DNA of 64,000 nt from Caldilineaceae bacterium (GCA_022821585.1 JAJEDI010000065.1:1-64000); one strand, 5' to 3'; numbered from the stretch's first letter, positions 17,717 to 27,880 are shown. Numbers and translations are program-made. Notes: generated from the letters alone by a model not told the origin.

Positions 17717-18169
17717 GTGAAGACACTGAGCCTGAGCTATGAAGAGGCCAAGAGCGGACGTGAATGGTGGGTAGTTGATGCAACCGACAAGACGCTTGGC
17801 CGGTTAGCATCTGAGATCGCGCAGGTCCTGCGCGGCAAACACAAGCCGAGTTTCACGCCCAACGTGGACTGTGGGGACTTCGTTATCGTCGTCAACTGCG
17901 ACAAGTTTCACGTGACAGGCAACAGGCTGGACGCTAAGCGCTATTACCGGCATTCCCGCTATCCGGGAGGCTTGAAGAGCCGAACAATGCGCGAACAGTT
18001 GGAACGACAGCCGGAGAAGATCATCTTTGAAGCGGTTAAAGGTATGGTTCCCAAGACCCGGCTCGGTCGCGCCCAGATGAAGAAACTGAGAGTCTACGCT
18101 GGTCCGGATCACCCGCACGAGGCGCAGAAGCCGAAAGTGCTGGAGTTGCAGGAGAACAGATATGAGTGA
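17717..18169 (+). CDS. rplM: 50S ribosomal protein L13
   Basis: The product is 150 aa, starting at GTG 17717 after GAGGAGAATAGAG. The conserved [20 protein letters not shown], then [35 protein letters not shown] and [20 protein letters not shown] are present. L13 is an early 50S assembly protein. Its last eight bases overlap the start of rpsI, so the two are coupled. Confidence 0.95.
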   Translation: MKTLSLSYEEAKSGREWWVVDATDKTLGRLASEIAQVLRGKHKPSFTPNVDCGDFVIVVNCDKFHVTGNRLDAKRYYRHSRYPGGLKSRTMREQLERQPEKIIFEAVKGMVPKTRLGRAQMKKLRVYAGPDHPHEAQKPKVLELQENRYE

Positions 18170-18551
18170 GTATATCGAGGCTGTTGGACGACGCAAGAGC
18201 GCGACGGCCCGCGTACGGCTGTACGAGGGAGAAGGTGAGATCATCGTTAACAGCCTGCCGATGAACGGTTATTTCGGGCGTGCATTGGACCAGATGGTGA
18301 TCCGGCAGCCGCTGACTCTGACCGGCACGGAGAACAGCTTCAATATCAGCATAAAGGTTCATGGCGGCGGCGAAGGCGGCCAGGCGCACGCAGCCAGGCA
18401 CGGACTGTCACGTGCGCTGGTGGCGGCGGACCCCAATCTGCGGCCGACTTTGAAGGCCGCGGGATTCCTTACACGTGATGCGCGCGTAAAGGAGCGGATG
18501 AAGCCCGGCCTCAAACGGGCGCGCAAGGCCCCGCAGTACACGAAGCGCTGA
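18162..18551 (+). CDS. rpsI: 30S ribosomal protein S9
   Basis: The product is 129 aa. It starts [20 protein letters not shown], has VKVHGGG-type [20 protein letters not shown], then [20 protein letters not shown], and the C-terminal RKAPQYTKR tail, whose basic end touches P-site tRNA. ATG 18162 overlaps the rplM end by eight bases; the GGAG in the end of rplM supplies the ribosome binding site. It is the last gene of the ribosomal run. Confidence 0.96.
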   Translation: MSEYIEAVGRRKSATARVRLYEGEGEIIVNSLPMNGYFGRALDQMVIRQPLTLTGTENSFNISIKVHGGGEGGQAHAARHGLSRALVAADPNLRPTLKAAGFLTRDARVKERMKPGLKRARKAPQYTKR

Positions 18552-18580
18552 GAGACGCTGTTTGAAATCGACTCGATTCA

Positions 18581-18607
18581 AAAGCGGTGGCCAAGCCATC
18601 GCTTTTT
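18581..18607 (+). terminator. Intrinsic terminator closing the ribosomal run
   Basis: AAAGCGGTGG (18581-18590) pairs with CCATCGCTTT (18596-18605) with one G-U pair around a CCAAG loop, and the descending arm runs into a five-T tract ending at 18607. It lies 30 nt after the rpsI stop. Confidence 0.85.
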
Positions 18608-18677
18608 GTTCGTCCGCATTTCAGACAGTTGCTGTCGACCGAAGTTCGATTGAGCGGGGAAGGAGAGTCCGACATCA

Positions 18678-19292
18678 GTGGTGATTCGGTGCGGGTTTCT
18701 CGTCATAGCCGATACAGACGAGTCCGTCGACGCAGATGAAGTTCTGGCCGACGTGCAGGGATTGCTGGGCGGCGTTGCAGACGGATACCTGCCCCTCCTC
18801 AGTCGCGTTTACGGCGAGCCTCCTCGGTACCAGTTGGAGGAGACGCTGCGGCAATGGTGCGATGAAGAGGAGCTGGACCTGATTGTGACGGTGGGCGGTA
18901 CGTTTCCGGCGGCGGGACCGTCGGCCGAGGAGATCGTACCCGAAGCCACGGCCGCCGTACTGGAGCGGCTCATGCCTTCTCTGCCGGAGACAATGCGCGC
19001 CAGGACTGCGGGGACAGATACGATGGCGCTGCTGGACAGGGGCGTTGCGGGCATCCGTGGACGGACGTTGATCATCAATTTGCCTGGCGGGGCGGCGCTG
19101 ACAGCGGCGTTTCTGGAAAGTATAGTCAACGTCATCCCTGCGGTTATGGCGCGGATTGGAGAAAGAGATTTGCACCCTGCCTCCGAGGACGCGCCGTCTA
19201 AACGTGAACCGGAGAAAATGAATCCCCGCTCCTCGGCATTGGACAAGGAGGAGTTCGCCGAGTTTCTGAGAAGGCGGCAGAAGAGTGAGTAA
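18678..19292 (+). CDS. MogA/MoaB-like molybdopterin-binding protein
   Basis: The product is 204 aa, starting at GTG 18678 (or GTG 18681) after GGGGAAGGAGAG. Residues about 5-155 look like the MoCF-biosynthesis fold of MogA/MoaB, which adenylylates molybdopterin before molybdenum insertion: an LDLIVTVGGTF strand-turn (the family TTGGTG site), a VPEATAAVLERLMP helix (family DVTPEA), GVAGIRGRTLIINLPGG (family PG loop). The exact GGTG is altered to GGTF and the DVTPEA acid is changed, so activity is uncertain. The C-terminal 45 aa are charged and unique. A possible client, the Mo enzyme MsrP, is encoded at about 34-35 kb. Confidence 0.72.
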   Translation: MVIRCGFLVIADTDESVDADEVLADVQGLLGGVADGYLPLLSRVYGEPPRYQLEETLRQWCDEEELDLIVTVGGTFPAAGPSAEEIVPEATAAVLERLMPSLPETMRARTAGTDTMALLDRGVAGIRGRTLIINLPGGAALTAAFLESIVNVIPAVMARIGERDLHPASEDAPSKREPEKMNPRSSALDKEEFAEFLRRRQKSE

Positions 19293-19389
19293 AGGATTGA
19301 CAGCGATGGGCCGAGGGTAACTGCCAATCCATCTCTTGTGTAAGCACTGTGTGCATTCTGTCTGGGTCCGGAATAACGGAAGGCACTTT

Positions 19390-19616
19390 CAGGATTTCTA
19401 TGGCGGGCTCTTGATGGTCACAGCGGTATACGTCAGGCCAGGGTGGGCGCTGGCTCACACCTGGAACCTGGCACGAGGCGGGATGGGGGAAGTACCGGCC
19501 GCCGCGGGACGCCAAGGTCGAATTTCGCTCACACTGGCTGCGGCGGGAATAGGGCAGGGGGCGTTGCGGGGGCGGAGCCCCTGCACAAGGGAGGGCCGAA
19601 TAGGCCCGACCGCCCA
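19390..19616. repeat. Dispersed intergenic repeat, copy 1
   Basis: This block matches 49942-50190. The last 60 nt (19557-19616) are identical to 50131-50190 except for one base. Those 60 nt hold two hairpins: a GC-rich one at 19566-19584 (arms of eight, loop GGA, one mismatch here) and GGGCC-GAATA-GGCCC at 19593-19607. The left part is similar with small gaps, including the GGGCTCTTG segment and the GCCGCCGCGG segment. No transposase or clear terminal duplication was seen. Open frames crossing it are not supported as genes. Confidence 0.85.
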
Positions 19617-19718
19617 GATGCGAGGAGAGAGTGAAGTGAGAGATAACTTTATTAGCTTCGTTCGGCGTCGCGAACCGACTTTGGCTGTGTAGTCACGGCA
19701 GAGGTTGATATAACCTAC

Positions 19719-19747
19719 AGATGGTAAGAAACTATAGATGGTAAGAA
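19719..19747 (+). promoter_or_regulatory. Direct repeats upstream of the trxA promoter
   Basis: AGATGGTAAGAA occurs twice (19719-19730, 19736-19747), spaced 17 nt start to start, inside near-identical 16-nt contexts. They end 17 nt before the putative -35 box, a fit position for an activator. The octamer TAACCTAC (19711-19718) is also repeated inverted as GTAGGTTA (19802-19809) on the other side of the promoter. The binding protein is unknown. Confidence 0.45.
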
Positions 19748-19764
19748 TCGGCTGGGCCGATCTT

Positions 19765-19794
19765 TTGACTTTTGGCTTCCATTGGGCGTACTAT
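19765..19794 (+). promoter_or_regulatory. Putative sigma-A promoter of trxA
   Basis: TTGACT (19765-19770) and TACTAT (19789-19794) are separated by 18 nt in a locally AT-rich stretch that stands out from the surroundings. They lie about 130 nt before the trxA start, which leaves a fairly long leader. Confidence 0.55.
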
Positions 19795-19925
19795 ATATTT
19801 TGTAGGTTAGTCTACAGCCTTGCCTGACGAGGCGTGCTAAGATAGGTCGTGTCAGGCAAGTTCAAGACGGACCTGTCGGAAAGTTGCAGTTTGTACGCTC
19901 GCAAACAGGAGTAGGAGACAAGAAA

Positions 19926-20255
19926 ATGGGCGCGAACACCGTTGTTGTCACAGACGCGAATTTTGAGGATGAAGTCATCCAGTCGGAGCTTCCGGTACTG
20001 GTGGATTTCTGGGCGGAGTGGTGCGGACCTTGCAAGATGATCGCACCGGTACTTGATGAGATTGCTACCGAGCTTGACGGCAAACTGACGATCGGCAAGC
20101 TGGACGTGGACGAGAATCAGAGCACAGCGATGGCGTTTGGCGTGATGAGCATTCCCACGCTGATGCTGTTCAAGGACGGTCAGCAGGTGGAGACGATCGT
20201 TGGTTTTCAGCAGAAAGGCCAACTGCTGGGCAGGATTCAGGCGCACCTGAACTGA
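19926..20255 (+). CDS. trxA: Thioredoxin
   Basis: The product is 109 aa, a standard single-domain thioredoxin that reduces protein disulfides in the cytoplasm. The redox motif is [20 protein letters not shown], with WCGPC at about residues 31-35; the cis-proline motif is [15 protein letters not shown]. No signal peptide is present. ATG 19926 lies after GGAGTAGGAGACAAGAAA; an in-frame ATG at 19884 would add 14 residues. It appears to be a single-gene unit, with its own promoter and terminator. Confidence 0.96.
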   Translation: MGANTVVVTDANFEDEVIQSELPVLVDFWAEWCGPCKMIAPVLDEIATELDGKLTIGKLDVDENQSTAMAFGVMSIPTLMLFKDGQQVETIVGFQQKGQLLGRIQAHLN

Positions 20256-20284
20256 TCGCAGATTCAAGTGGATTTGTGTCAAGG

Positions 20285-20311
20285 CCTGTCGCGATTGCGG
20301 CAGGTCTTTTT
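20285..20311 (+). terminator. Intrinsic terminator of trxA
   Basis: CCTGTCGC pairs with GCGGCAGG around a GATT loop with one G-U pair, followed by TCTTTTT. It lies 30 nt after the trxA stop. Confidence 0.8.
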
Positions 20312-20407
20312 GATCTTACTTCCGGGCATTGTGATCGGCAGGAGTACAGCGGCGAATTCGCCAGTGCATAGGAAGGGATTCGTCACCATCACTTCAGGAG
20401 CACAGAA

Positions 20408-21778
20408 ATGAGCAGGCAGAAGAAGGTAATCTTAAATGAGTCGGAGATGCCGACCCATTGGTATAACATCAACGCCGATTTGCCGGCCGCGGGGGTTGAA
20501 CTTTCGCCGCCGCTGCATCCGGGCACCGGTCAGCCGATTGGTCCGGAGGATCTGGCGCCCCTTTTTCCGATGTCGCTGATTCTGCAGGAGGTCAGCGCGG
20601 ACCGCTACATCGAGATTCCCGATCCTGTGCAAGATGTATACCGAATATGGAGGCCGACACCTCTGATCCGGGCGCATGAATGGGAGAAGGCGCTGGATAC
20701 TCCGGCCCGCATCTACTACAAGTATGAAGGCGTCAGCCCGTCGGGAAGCCACAAGCCGAACACAGCGGTGCCGCAGGCCTTCTACAACAAGGAGGAGGGC
20801 GTCTCGCGCCTGGCGACGGAAACGGGCGCGGGACAGTGGGGGAGCGCGCTCAGTTTCGCGTGCCAGGTATTCGGTGTGGAGTGCAAGGTCTACATGGTGC
20901 GGGTCAGCTATGAGCAGAAGCCTTACCGAAAGGTAATGATGGAGACGTGGGGGGCGGAGGTTGTACCGAGCCCCAGCGAGGACACGAACGCCGGCCGGCA
21001 GATCCTGGCAGAGAGTCCGGACAGCACGGGCAGCCTGGGGATTGCGATTTCGGAGGCAGTGGAAGATGCAGCGACGCGTGAGGATACGAAGTATTCGCTA
21101 GGCTCGGTGCTGAATCATGTGCTTCTGCACCAGACGGTCGTGGGGCAGGAGGTGATCAGCGGGCTGGAAGCGTTCGGAGAGGACTGGCCGGACGTGCTGG
21201 TCGGTTGTACGGGGGGCGGGAGCAACTTTGGCGGCTTTGCGTTCCCATTCCTGAAGGAGAATATCAGCGGCGGCAGGAACGCCCGCGTCGTTGCGGTGGA
21301 ACCGGCGGCTGCGCCGAGCCTGACGCGCGGGGTCTTCACCTATGATTTCGGCGACACGGCACAGACGACACCGTTGATCAAGATGCATACGCTCGGCCAC
21401 GATTTTGTGCCGGCGCCGATTCACGCGGGTGGACTGCGCTATCATGGCATGAGTGCACAGGTCAGCGCGCTGCATGATGCGGGGCTGATTGAGGCGGTCA
21501 ATGTTCAGCAACGGGCGATATTCGGGGCGGCGGTCTCCTTTGCGCGTGCGGAGGGGATCCTGCCGGCGCCCGAACCGGCGCATGCGATCTGGGGGGCGAT
21601 GCAGGAGGCGCTGGCGTGCAAGGAGAGCGGCGAGAGCAAAGTTATCGTCTTCAATATGTGTGGCCACGGTCACTTCGATCTGGCTGCATACGAGCAGCAT
21701 TTGGGCGACAACCTTGAGGACTTCGAATACCCGGAGAAGGCGATACGGGCGAGCCTGGCAAAGGTGCCTTCGCTATAG
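20408..21778 (+). CDS. trpB: Tryptophan synthase beta-like PLP enzyme (TrpB2 type)
   Basis: The product is 456 aa, about 50 aa longer than classical TrpB. The PLP lysine is Lys116 in [10 protein letters not shown]; the phosphate loop is [11 protein letters not shown] near residue 260; the [15 protein letters not shown] segment lies before the lysine. The insertion pattern and length fit the TrpB2 class (TIGR01415), which condenses indole or O-phosphoserine-type substrates with serine without a bound TrpA. No trpA is next to it, which supports a standalone role. ATG 20408 follows CAGGAGCACAGAA. Assignment to class is firm; the in vivo substrate is inferred. Confidence 0.92.
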   Translation: MSRQKKVILNESEMPTHWYNINADLPAAGVELSPPLHPGTGQPIGPEDLAPLFPMSLILQEVSADRYIEIPDPVQDVYRIWRPTPLIRAHEWEKALDTPARIYYKYEGVSPSGSHKPNTAVPQAFYNKEEGVSRLATETGAGQWGSALSFACQVFGVECKVYMVRVSYEQKPYRKVMMETWGAEVVPSPSEDTNAGRQILAESPDSTGSLGIAISEAVEDAATREDTKYSLGSVLNHVLLHQTVVGQEVISGLEAFGEDWPDVLVGCTGGGSNFGGFAFPFLKENISGGRNARVVAVEPAAAPSLTRGVFTYDFGDTAQTTPLIKMHTLGHDFVPAPIHAGGLRYHGMSAQVSALHDAGLIEAVNVQQRAIFGAAVSFARAEGILPAPEPAHAIWGAMQEALACKESGESKVIVFNMCGHGHFDLAAYEQHLGDNLEDFEYPEKAIRASLAKVPSL

Positions 21779-21812
21779 GCGCCCGCGGACCGGGGCCAGG
21801 GAGGGCAGAGAA

Positions 21813-21828
21813 AATGACCGCGGTCATT
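21813..21828. repeat. 16-nt perfect palindrome between convergent genes
   Basis: AATGACCGCGGTCATT is fully self-complementary with no loop. It lies between the 3' ends of trpB and the M50-like gene and includes the TGA stop of the latter. It may be a protein-binding site or part of a bidirectional terminator, though there is no T-tract. Confidence 0.4.
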
Positions 21829-22579
21829 GTGTGACGAAGAGTCTCGACACCTCTCTTACGGCGAGCAGCAGCAGGAAGACGGCCAGGTCGATGGCGACGA
21901 CCAGGAAGAAGGCGCCGGTCAGCAGCTGAATCGGACCCAAGAGGAAGTCGAGCAGAAGAAGCACGTTGCGGCCCGATTGATCGATGAAGACGAACAGGGC
22001 GGCGATAAGAACGATATAGATGCCCAGCAGTTTCAGCGGCGCGCGGTCGCTGGCGCTGGGCATCATCGCGTTGGCGATGGCGAAGAGGAGGTAGCTCCAC
22101 AGCAGGCTATCGGGTTTGTGGGCGAGGCCGTCGAGTACAAGGGTGAGCCCGTCCAACAGCCTGCCGGTACGCCAAGAGAAGGGGAGTGTGTGTGTTTCGA
22201 ATACCTGCTCACCGATAAGCACGATCAGCCGGGACCCGACCAAGAGCGGAGCCAGCCCCACCAGACTATCCCTGAGAGCGCCCCCGGACGTTACGGTTAC
22301 GCTGCCCAGGCCGATGGTGTTACGGGTGTATTTGGGCCACACACGAAATTTACTCGTCTTCAGGCCCAGGATCCGTGCTACCAGCCAGTGGGAGGCTTCG
22401 TGGACGAGGATGCCGGGCAGGTAGACCAGGAACAGAATCACCATCGCCAAGTCTTCGGAGCCGGTGATCAGATAGACGATCTCCTGGATCAGCAGGCCGA
22501 TTCGCCAGCTCAGCCACCAGAGCCCGGCGAGCAGGATGAAGAAGAGGATGAAGAACAGGTAGGGCCCGAATGGAGACAT
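21824..22579 (-). CDS. M50-like membrane zinc metalloprotease
   Basis: The product is 251 aa with about six membrane segments. The zinc-binding helix is LPGILVHEASHWLVARILGL, with His60, Glu61 and His64 forming HExxH inside a hydrophobic stretch, as in site-2 protease relatives. A conserved-looking NAMMPSASDR loop follows near residue 170 and could carry the third metal ligand (Asp), in place of the usual NPDG. No PDZ domain is present. It is the last gene of the leftward gap-pgk-tpiA unit, 105 nt after tpiA. Substrate unknown; family call is good, proteolytic activity inferred. Confidence 0.7.
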   Translation of the reverse strand: MSPFGPYLFFILFFILLAGLWWLSWRIGLLIQEIVYLITGSEDLAMVILFLVYLPGILVHEASHWLVARILGLKTSKFRVWPKYTRNTIGLGSVTVTSGGALRDSLVGLAPLLVGSRLIVLIGEQVFETHTLPFSWRTGRLLDGLTLVLDGLAHKPDSLLWSYLLFAIANAMMPSASDRAPLKLLGIYIVLIAALFVFIDQSGRNVLLLLDFLLGPIQLLTGAFFLVVAIDLAVFLLLLAVREVSRLFVTQ

Positions 22580-22684
22580 GGGGAGGGGAGGGGCGAGGAG
22601 AGAGTGAAGAGGAGAGAGAAGTTAGTCCATGGCCCAGTTTTTCCCCGCTCCTAATTTCCACAAGGTGAGTCTGAAGGGCGGGGG

Positions 22685-23452
22685 TCAGCCGCCGTAGAGC
22701 CCTGCCGTAATCTGCACCATTTCGGCATAACTGCCGGCCTCGAGGGATGCGCCTCCGATGAGAGCGCCGTCGATATCGGGTTGTTGCATGATGGCGCCGA
22801 TGTTGTCCGGTTTGGTGCTGCCGCCGTAGAGGATGCGCGTCGTGCCGGCGACGGGGGCGCCGTGCATGTCGCGCAGGATGGAGCGTACGAGGCCGCAGAT
22901 TTCGCCGGCGGTCTGCGCGGTCGCGGCCCGGCCGGTGCCGATGGCCCAGATTGGTTCGTAGGCGATAACGAGGGATTGGACCTGGTCGGCGCTGAGACCG
23001 TCCAACGCGGCTTGTGCCTGAGCGGTGATGATGGCCGTGGTCTCGCCGTGCTCGTTCTGTTCGAGGCTTTCGCCTACGCAGACGACCGGGGTCAGCTGGT
23101 GGGCCAATACGGCGCGGGTCTTCTTGTTCACGGTTTCGTCGGTTTCGCCGAAGAGCTGGCGACGCTCGCTGTGCCCGATGATGACGTAGTCGGCGAGGCC
23201 GCGCAGCATGGGCGGACTGATTTCGCCGGTGAAGGCACCGCTATCCTGCCAGTGGCAGTTTTGGGCACCGAGTGCAAATGGCATTCCGGTCGTGATTGCT
23301 TTGAGAGGATGCAGGCATACGGAAGGCGGGCATAGCAACTGCTCCACCGCGGTCGCGTCACCGACCAGCCGGTTGATCTGCCGCGCGAGGTCGAGCGCCT
23401 CGGCCACGGTCATATTCATTTTCCAGTTGCCGGCCATCATCGGTTTACGCAT
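22685..23452 (-). CDS. tpiA: Triosephosphate isomerase
   Basis: The product is 255 aa and interconverts dihydroxyacetone phosphate and glyceraldehyde 3-phosphate. Catalytic residues are in place: Asn9 and Lys11 in AGNWKMN, His94 in [13 protein letters not shown], and Glu166 in [13 protein letters not shown]. The phosphate loop [13 protein letters not shown] and [10 protein letters not shown] are intact. ATG 23452 follows CGTGGAGAACACCTATA. It belongs to a leftward glycolytic cluster, but 199 nt separate it from the gene upstream. Confidence 0.96.
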   Translation of the reverse strand: MRKPMMAGNWKMNMTVAEALDLARQINRLVGDATAVEQLLCPPSVCLHPLKAITTGMPFALGAQNCHWQDSGAFTGEISPPMLRGLADYVIIGHSERRQLFGETDETVNKKTRAVLAHQLTPVVCVGESLEQNEHGETTAIITAQAQAALDGLSADQVQSLVIAYEPIWAIGTGRAATAQTAGEICGLVRSILRDMHGAPVAGTTRILYGGSTKPDNIGAIMQQPDIDGALIGGASLEAGSYAEMVQITAGLYGG

Positions 23453-23651
23453 TATAGGTGTTCTCCACGGACGGCTGTGTCAGGCGGCAAGGCCTGGAGG
23501 TGTAATGTCAACGCGGGGGGAACTGGCGAATTGCATTTGTCTACGGGAAGGACAGACTGATTCTGACTACAGGCGTCCTGCTATTGCCGCTCTGTGAAAT
23601 TTCTCCGGCGGACGACAGATGGATGCGGCCTCCAGCGGTTGCTGCGAAGAT

Positions 23652-24029
23652 CTAGCCCGACTGAGATTCGTCTTCTGCCGCGCTTTCCTCCTCAGGAGGC
23701 GCTTCGAAGCGTATCAGCTCTTCTTCGTATTCCTCCTGGGTCAACCAACGGCCGCCGCTGACTTCGTAGTGGGAGACCTTTTTGCCGCGGTCGAACCAGA
23801 TTTCGACTTCGACCTGGGTAAAGCAGCGGTTCTTCCCGCTCCCTTGCAGGACCTTGCGGGTGTAGTAGCGGTCGTCATTCTCTTCGTCGCGGCTGAGACT
23901 GTTGACCAGGTCGATTTCAGCCATGATCGGTTCGCGGCAGCGGTTGCTGAAGACATAGATTGGGAAGGCGCGATTGTCGCCTCCACCGCCGCCGGAAAAG
24001 AACGATGCCAGTTTCTTAAGAAAGCTCAT
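23652..24029 (-). CDS. Unknown acidic protein inside the glycolytic operon
   Basis: The product is 125 aa and starts three bases after the pgk stop, so it is probably co-translated with pgk. It has a short hydrophobic or amphipathic start ([10 protein letters not shown]), a flexible Gly-rich GGGGGDN, a mixed alpha-beta core with [29 protein letters not shown], and [20 protein letters not shown], and an acidic tail ([12 protein letters not shown]). No known catalytic motif was recognised. Position between pgk and tpiA suggests a link to central metabolism, but that is only context. The start is well fixed by coupling. Confidence 0.75.
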   Translation of the reverse strand: MSFLKKLASFFSGGGGGDNRAFPIYVFSNRCREPIMAEIDLVNSLSRDEENDDRYYTRKVLQGSGKNRCFTQVEVEIWFDRGKKVSHYEVSGGRWLTQEEYEEELIRFEAPPEEESAAEDESQSG

Positions 24030-24032
24030 AGG

Positions 24033-25220
<1,188 letters not shown>

Positions 25221-25251
25221 GTCCCTGTGCCTTGGGTGGGTGGCAACCGGA

Positions 25252-26262
25252 CTAGACGCCCTGACAGGCGACAAAGGCGGCGAGATCGGTAACGCGAACG
25301 CTGTACGCCCACTCGTTGTCGTACCAGGTGACGACTTTGACCAGATCGCCGTAGCAGGCTGTAAACTCGGCATCGATCACGCTGCTATGTGGGTTGCCCA
25401 GGAAATCCGAACTGACTAGGGGCTCGTGGCTGACGTCGAGGATACCTTTCATGGGTCCGGACGCGGCTTCAGAGAAGGCGTCCAGCAGGTCCTCGGTATT
25501 GCCCTGTGTGCTCGTTTTGGCGACAAAGTCGACTACGCTGACGGTGGATGTAGGAACGCGCATGGCCATGCCGTCAAATTTGCCGTCCAGTTCGGGCACG
25601 ACGAGCGATACGGCTTTGGCGGCGCCGGTGGTGGTTGGGATGATGTTCATGCCGGCGGCGCGGGCGCGGCGCAGGTCTTCGTGAACGAAGTCGAGGATGC
25701 GCTGGTCGGTGGTATAGGCATGGACGGTGGTCATGAGCCCCTGTTCGATGCCGATGGTGTCGTTAACAACCTTGGCCGCGGGGGCAAGGCAGTTCGTTGT
25801 GCAGCTGGCGTTGCTGATGACGTGATGGCTGTTCGGTTTGTACTGGTCGTTATTGACGCCCATGCAGATGGTGATGTCCTCGCCTTTCGCGGGCGCGCTG
25901 ATGATCACTTTTTTTGCGCCGGCGGCAATGTGGAGGGCTGCCGTTTCCCGATCGCGGAAGACGCCAGTGCTCTCGACGACGATGTCAACACCTAACTCGT
26001 CCCAGGGGAGCTGGCTCGGGTCGCGCTCGCTGAGTACTTTCAGGCGGTCTCCGTTGATCTTGAGATCTCCATCGATAATGTCAACGGTGCCATCAAAGAC
26101 GCCGTAGTTGGTATCATATTTGAAGAGGTGGGCCATGGTCTCCACATCACCCAGATCGTTTATAGCGACAAGGTCGAAAGTGTCTTTATGGTGCTCAAAC
26201 AGAGCTTTAGTAACCTGTCGACCGATACGACCGAAGCCATTTATGGCGATTTTCGTGGTCAT
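25252..26262 (-). CDS. gap: Glyceraldehyde-3-phosphate dehydrogenase
   Basis: The product is 336 aa and oxidises glyceraldehyde 3-phosphate with NAD(P) and phosphate. The Rossmann start is [19 protein letters not shown]; the catalytic Cys154 is in [12 protein letters not shown] and His181 in [10 protein letters not shown]. The C-terminal [12 protein letters not shown] is intact. ATG 26262 follows GAGGAGACTATTAA. It is the first gene of the leftward gap-pgk-unknown-tpiA-M50 unit and diverges from folC across 229 nt. Confidence 0.97.
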   Translation of the reverse strand: MTTKIAINGFGRIGRQVTKALFEHHKDTFDLVAINDLGDVETMAHLFKYDTNYGVFDGTVDIIDGDLKINGDRLKVLSERDPSQLPWDELGVDIVVESTGVFRDRETAALHIAAGAKKVIISAPAKGEDITICMGVNNDQYKPNSHHVISNASCTTNCLAPAAKVVNDTIGIEQGLMTTVHAYTTDQRILDFVHEDLRRARAAGMNIIPTTTGAAKAVSLVVPELDGKFDGMAMRVPTSTVSVVDFVAKTSTQGNTEDLLDAFSEAASGPMKGILDVSHEPLVSSDFLGNPHSSVIDAEFTACYGDLVKVVTWYDNEWAYSVRVTDLAAFVACQGV

Positions 26263-26344
26263 TTAATAGTCTCCTCGGCGAGTTTGGACATACGCTAATG
26301 CCCGCAATTTTACCATATCGGTTCTGGATCGCTGACAATTCCTA

Positions 26345-26359
26345 TGTCTGAACTGTGAA
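26345..26359. repeat. Short dispersed motif, copy A
   Basis: TGTCTGAACTGTGAA, followed by TTGCGGTGTGG, is repeated at 39777-39791, there followed by CTGTGTGG. It sits in the gap-folC divergent region. I recall similar TGTCTGAACTGTGA-type strings from intergenic DNA of several uncultured bacteria, but cannot check this here. Confidence 0.5.
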
Positions 26360-26422
26360 TTGCGGTGTGGGGAGTCAGGCCGCTGTACAGGGCGTGAGCG
26401 GGGTCTGCTTTCCGGCAACTGT

Positions 26423-26452
26423 TTGCGTGGTTTTGGGGACAGAGTTTACAAT
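26423..26452 (+). promoter_or_regulatory. Putative promoter of folC
   Basis: TTGCGT (26423-26428) and TACAAT (26447-26452) are 18 nt apart, about 40 nt before the folC start. The -10 is good, the -35 only half-matches. Confidence 0.4.
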
Positions 26453-26491
26453 CAGTTTCAGGCTGTGCATTTTGAGAGTTAAGGAGTGCCC

Positions 26492-27880
26492 GTGTCGATA
26501 AGGTCGGCGCCAGAGTTCGTTTCTGCAGTGCGGCTAACATACGAAGAGGCGATCGGCATACTATTCCACGATGCCAGGTTTGACGGCCGCGCTCCCCGTT
26601 TGAAGGACCCGGAAAGCCGATTGGAGCGCATGCGGGCTGTGCTGGCAGCGCTGGACAACCCCCAGGATTGCTTTCGAACCGTCCATGTGACGGGCACGAA
26701 GGGCAAGGGCAGCACAAGCGCGTATACGGAATCGATCCTTCGTCACCTGGGCTACCGCACCGGACTGTTTACCAGCCCCCATTTGCACACTTTCCGGGAA
26801 CGCATGCGCGTTGACGGACAGCTTATCTCCCAGGAAAAGTGTGCCGAACTGATCCAACGAGCACTACCTTATCTGGAGGCCACCCCCGATCTGACCGTTT
26901 TTGGTCGAATCACTGTCATTGCCTTTCTCTTTTTTGCAGAGGCCGGGGTCGACTGGGCCGTGGTAGAGGTGGGGATAGGCGGCCGCCTGGACAGCACCAA
27001 CGTCGTGCTGCCGGAGGTGTGCGGCATCACCCATATCAGCAAGGACCACATGCATATCCTCGGCGAGAGCCTGGAGGAGATTGCAGGGGAGAAGGGTGGG
27101 ATCATCAAGCATAAAACGCCTGTTTTCAGCGCACCGCAGAAGCAGGGAGCCGAGGAGGTCTTGCGACAGGTAGCCGATGATATGGAGGCGCCTCTGTCGG
27201 AAGTGCAGGTTTACCGGCGGGCCGCGCTGCCGCTGGTGGGAGGACACCAGCAGATCAATGCCGGGATCGCCTACGAGATGGTGCGGGAACTGCACCGTGC
27301 CGGACTGGTACGATGGGACGATCAGCATGTAGACAACGGTCTTGTGCAGACGAGGTGGCCTTGCCGCATCGAGTGGCTGCCGCAGCCGGCATCGGGAGGC
27401 ATACCTTTAGTGGTAGATTGTGCCCACAACAGAGACAGCCTGGAGATTCTGCTATCGACGCTTGCGGCAACCCACGCCGGGCGCCCATTTACGTTCGTCT
27501 TCGGGGTCAACAGCGACAAGGATATCGCGCCGATGCTGACGCTGGCCATGGCGGCGTCGCCGCGCATTGTGCTGGTGCAGAGTCGTCATCCAAAGGCGTT
27601 GCCGGTGCCGGACCTGCGAGCAGCCGTCGGATCATTGCCTGCTGACGAAGGACAGTCGGTGGTGGCGGCGCCGTCGATGAAAGCGGCGATTGAAATTGCT
27701 CAAGAGATCACCCCTTCGGGGGGCTACATTGTCGGCACCGGTTCCGTTTTCGTCGCCGCAGAAGTGCGGGAGTCGTGGAACGAACTGCATCCTGGACTCT
27801 TCGCGGCTGATGACTGGATTCACGAAGCCAATACGGATCCTCCCCTGGCGCCGCTTCCGCCCGCTTACGGCACCATCTAA
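26492..27880 (+). CDS. folC: Folylpolyglutamate/dihydrofolate synthase
   Basis: The product is 462 aa of the Mur-ligase-like FolC family, which adds glutamate to (dihydro)folate using ATP. The P-loop HVTGTKGKGSTSAYTESILR lies at about residues 65-84, followed by LFTSPHLHTFRERMRVDG; the metal and ATP region has VEVGIGGRLDSTN and ITHISKDHMHILG with EIAGEKGGIIK; the C-terminal domain has LVVDCAHNRDSLEIL. GTG 26492 is chosen because AAGGAG (26481-26486) lies five bases upstream; the GTG at 26486 is inside that site. Confidence 0.93.
   Translation: MSIRSAPEFVSAVRLTYEEAIGILFHDARFDGRAPRLKDPESRLERMRAVLAALDNPQDCFRTVHVTGTKGKGSTSAYTESILRHLGYRTGLFTSPHLHTFRERMRVDGQLISQEKCAELIQRALPYLEATPDLTVFGRITVIAFLFFAEAGVDWAVVEVGIGGRLDSTNVVLPEVCGITHISKDHMHILGESLEEIAGEKGGIIKHKTPVFSAPQKQGAEEVLRQVADDMEAPLSEVQVYRRAALPLVGGHQQINAGIAYEMVRELHRAGLVRWDDQHVDNGLVQTRWPCRIEWLPQPASGGIPLVVDCAHNRDSLEILLSTLAATHAGRPFTFVFGVNSDKDIAPMLTLAMAASPRIVLVQSRHPKALPVPDLRAAVGSLPADEGQSVVAAPSMKAAIEIAQEITPSGGYIVGTGSVFVAAEVRESWNELHPGLFAADDWIHEANTDPPLAPLPPAYGTI

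Noticed and set aside
19336-19692. Open frame across the dispersed repeat, copy 1
   Set aside because: The two repeat copies do not keep the frame on the plus strand. A minus-strand frame shares a few residues between copies, but that follows from DNA similarity alone.
25221-25373. N-terminal extension of phosphoglycerate kinase
   Set aside because: The frame is open, but it runs into gap, has no family similarity, and PGK begins properly at GTG 25220.
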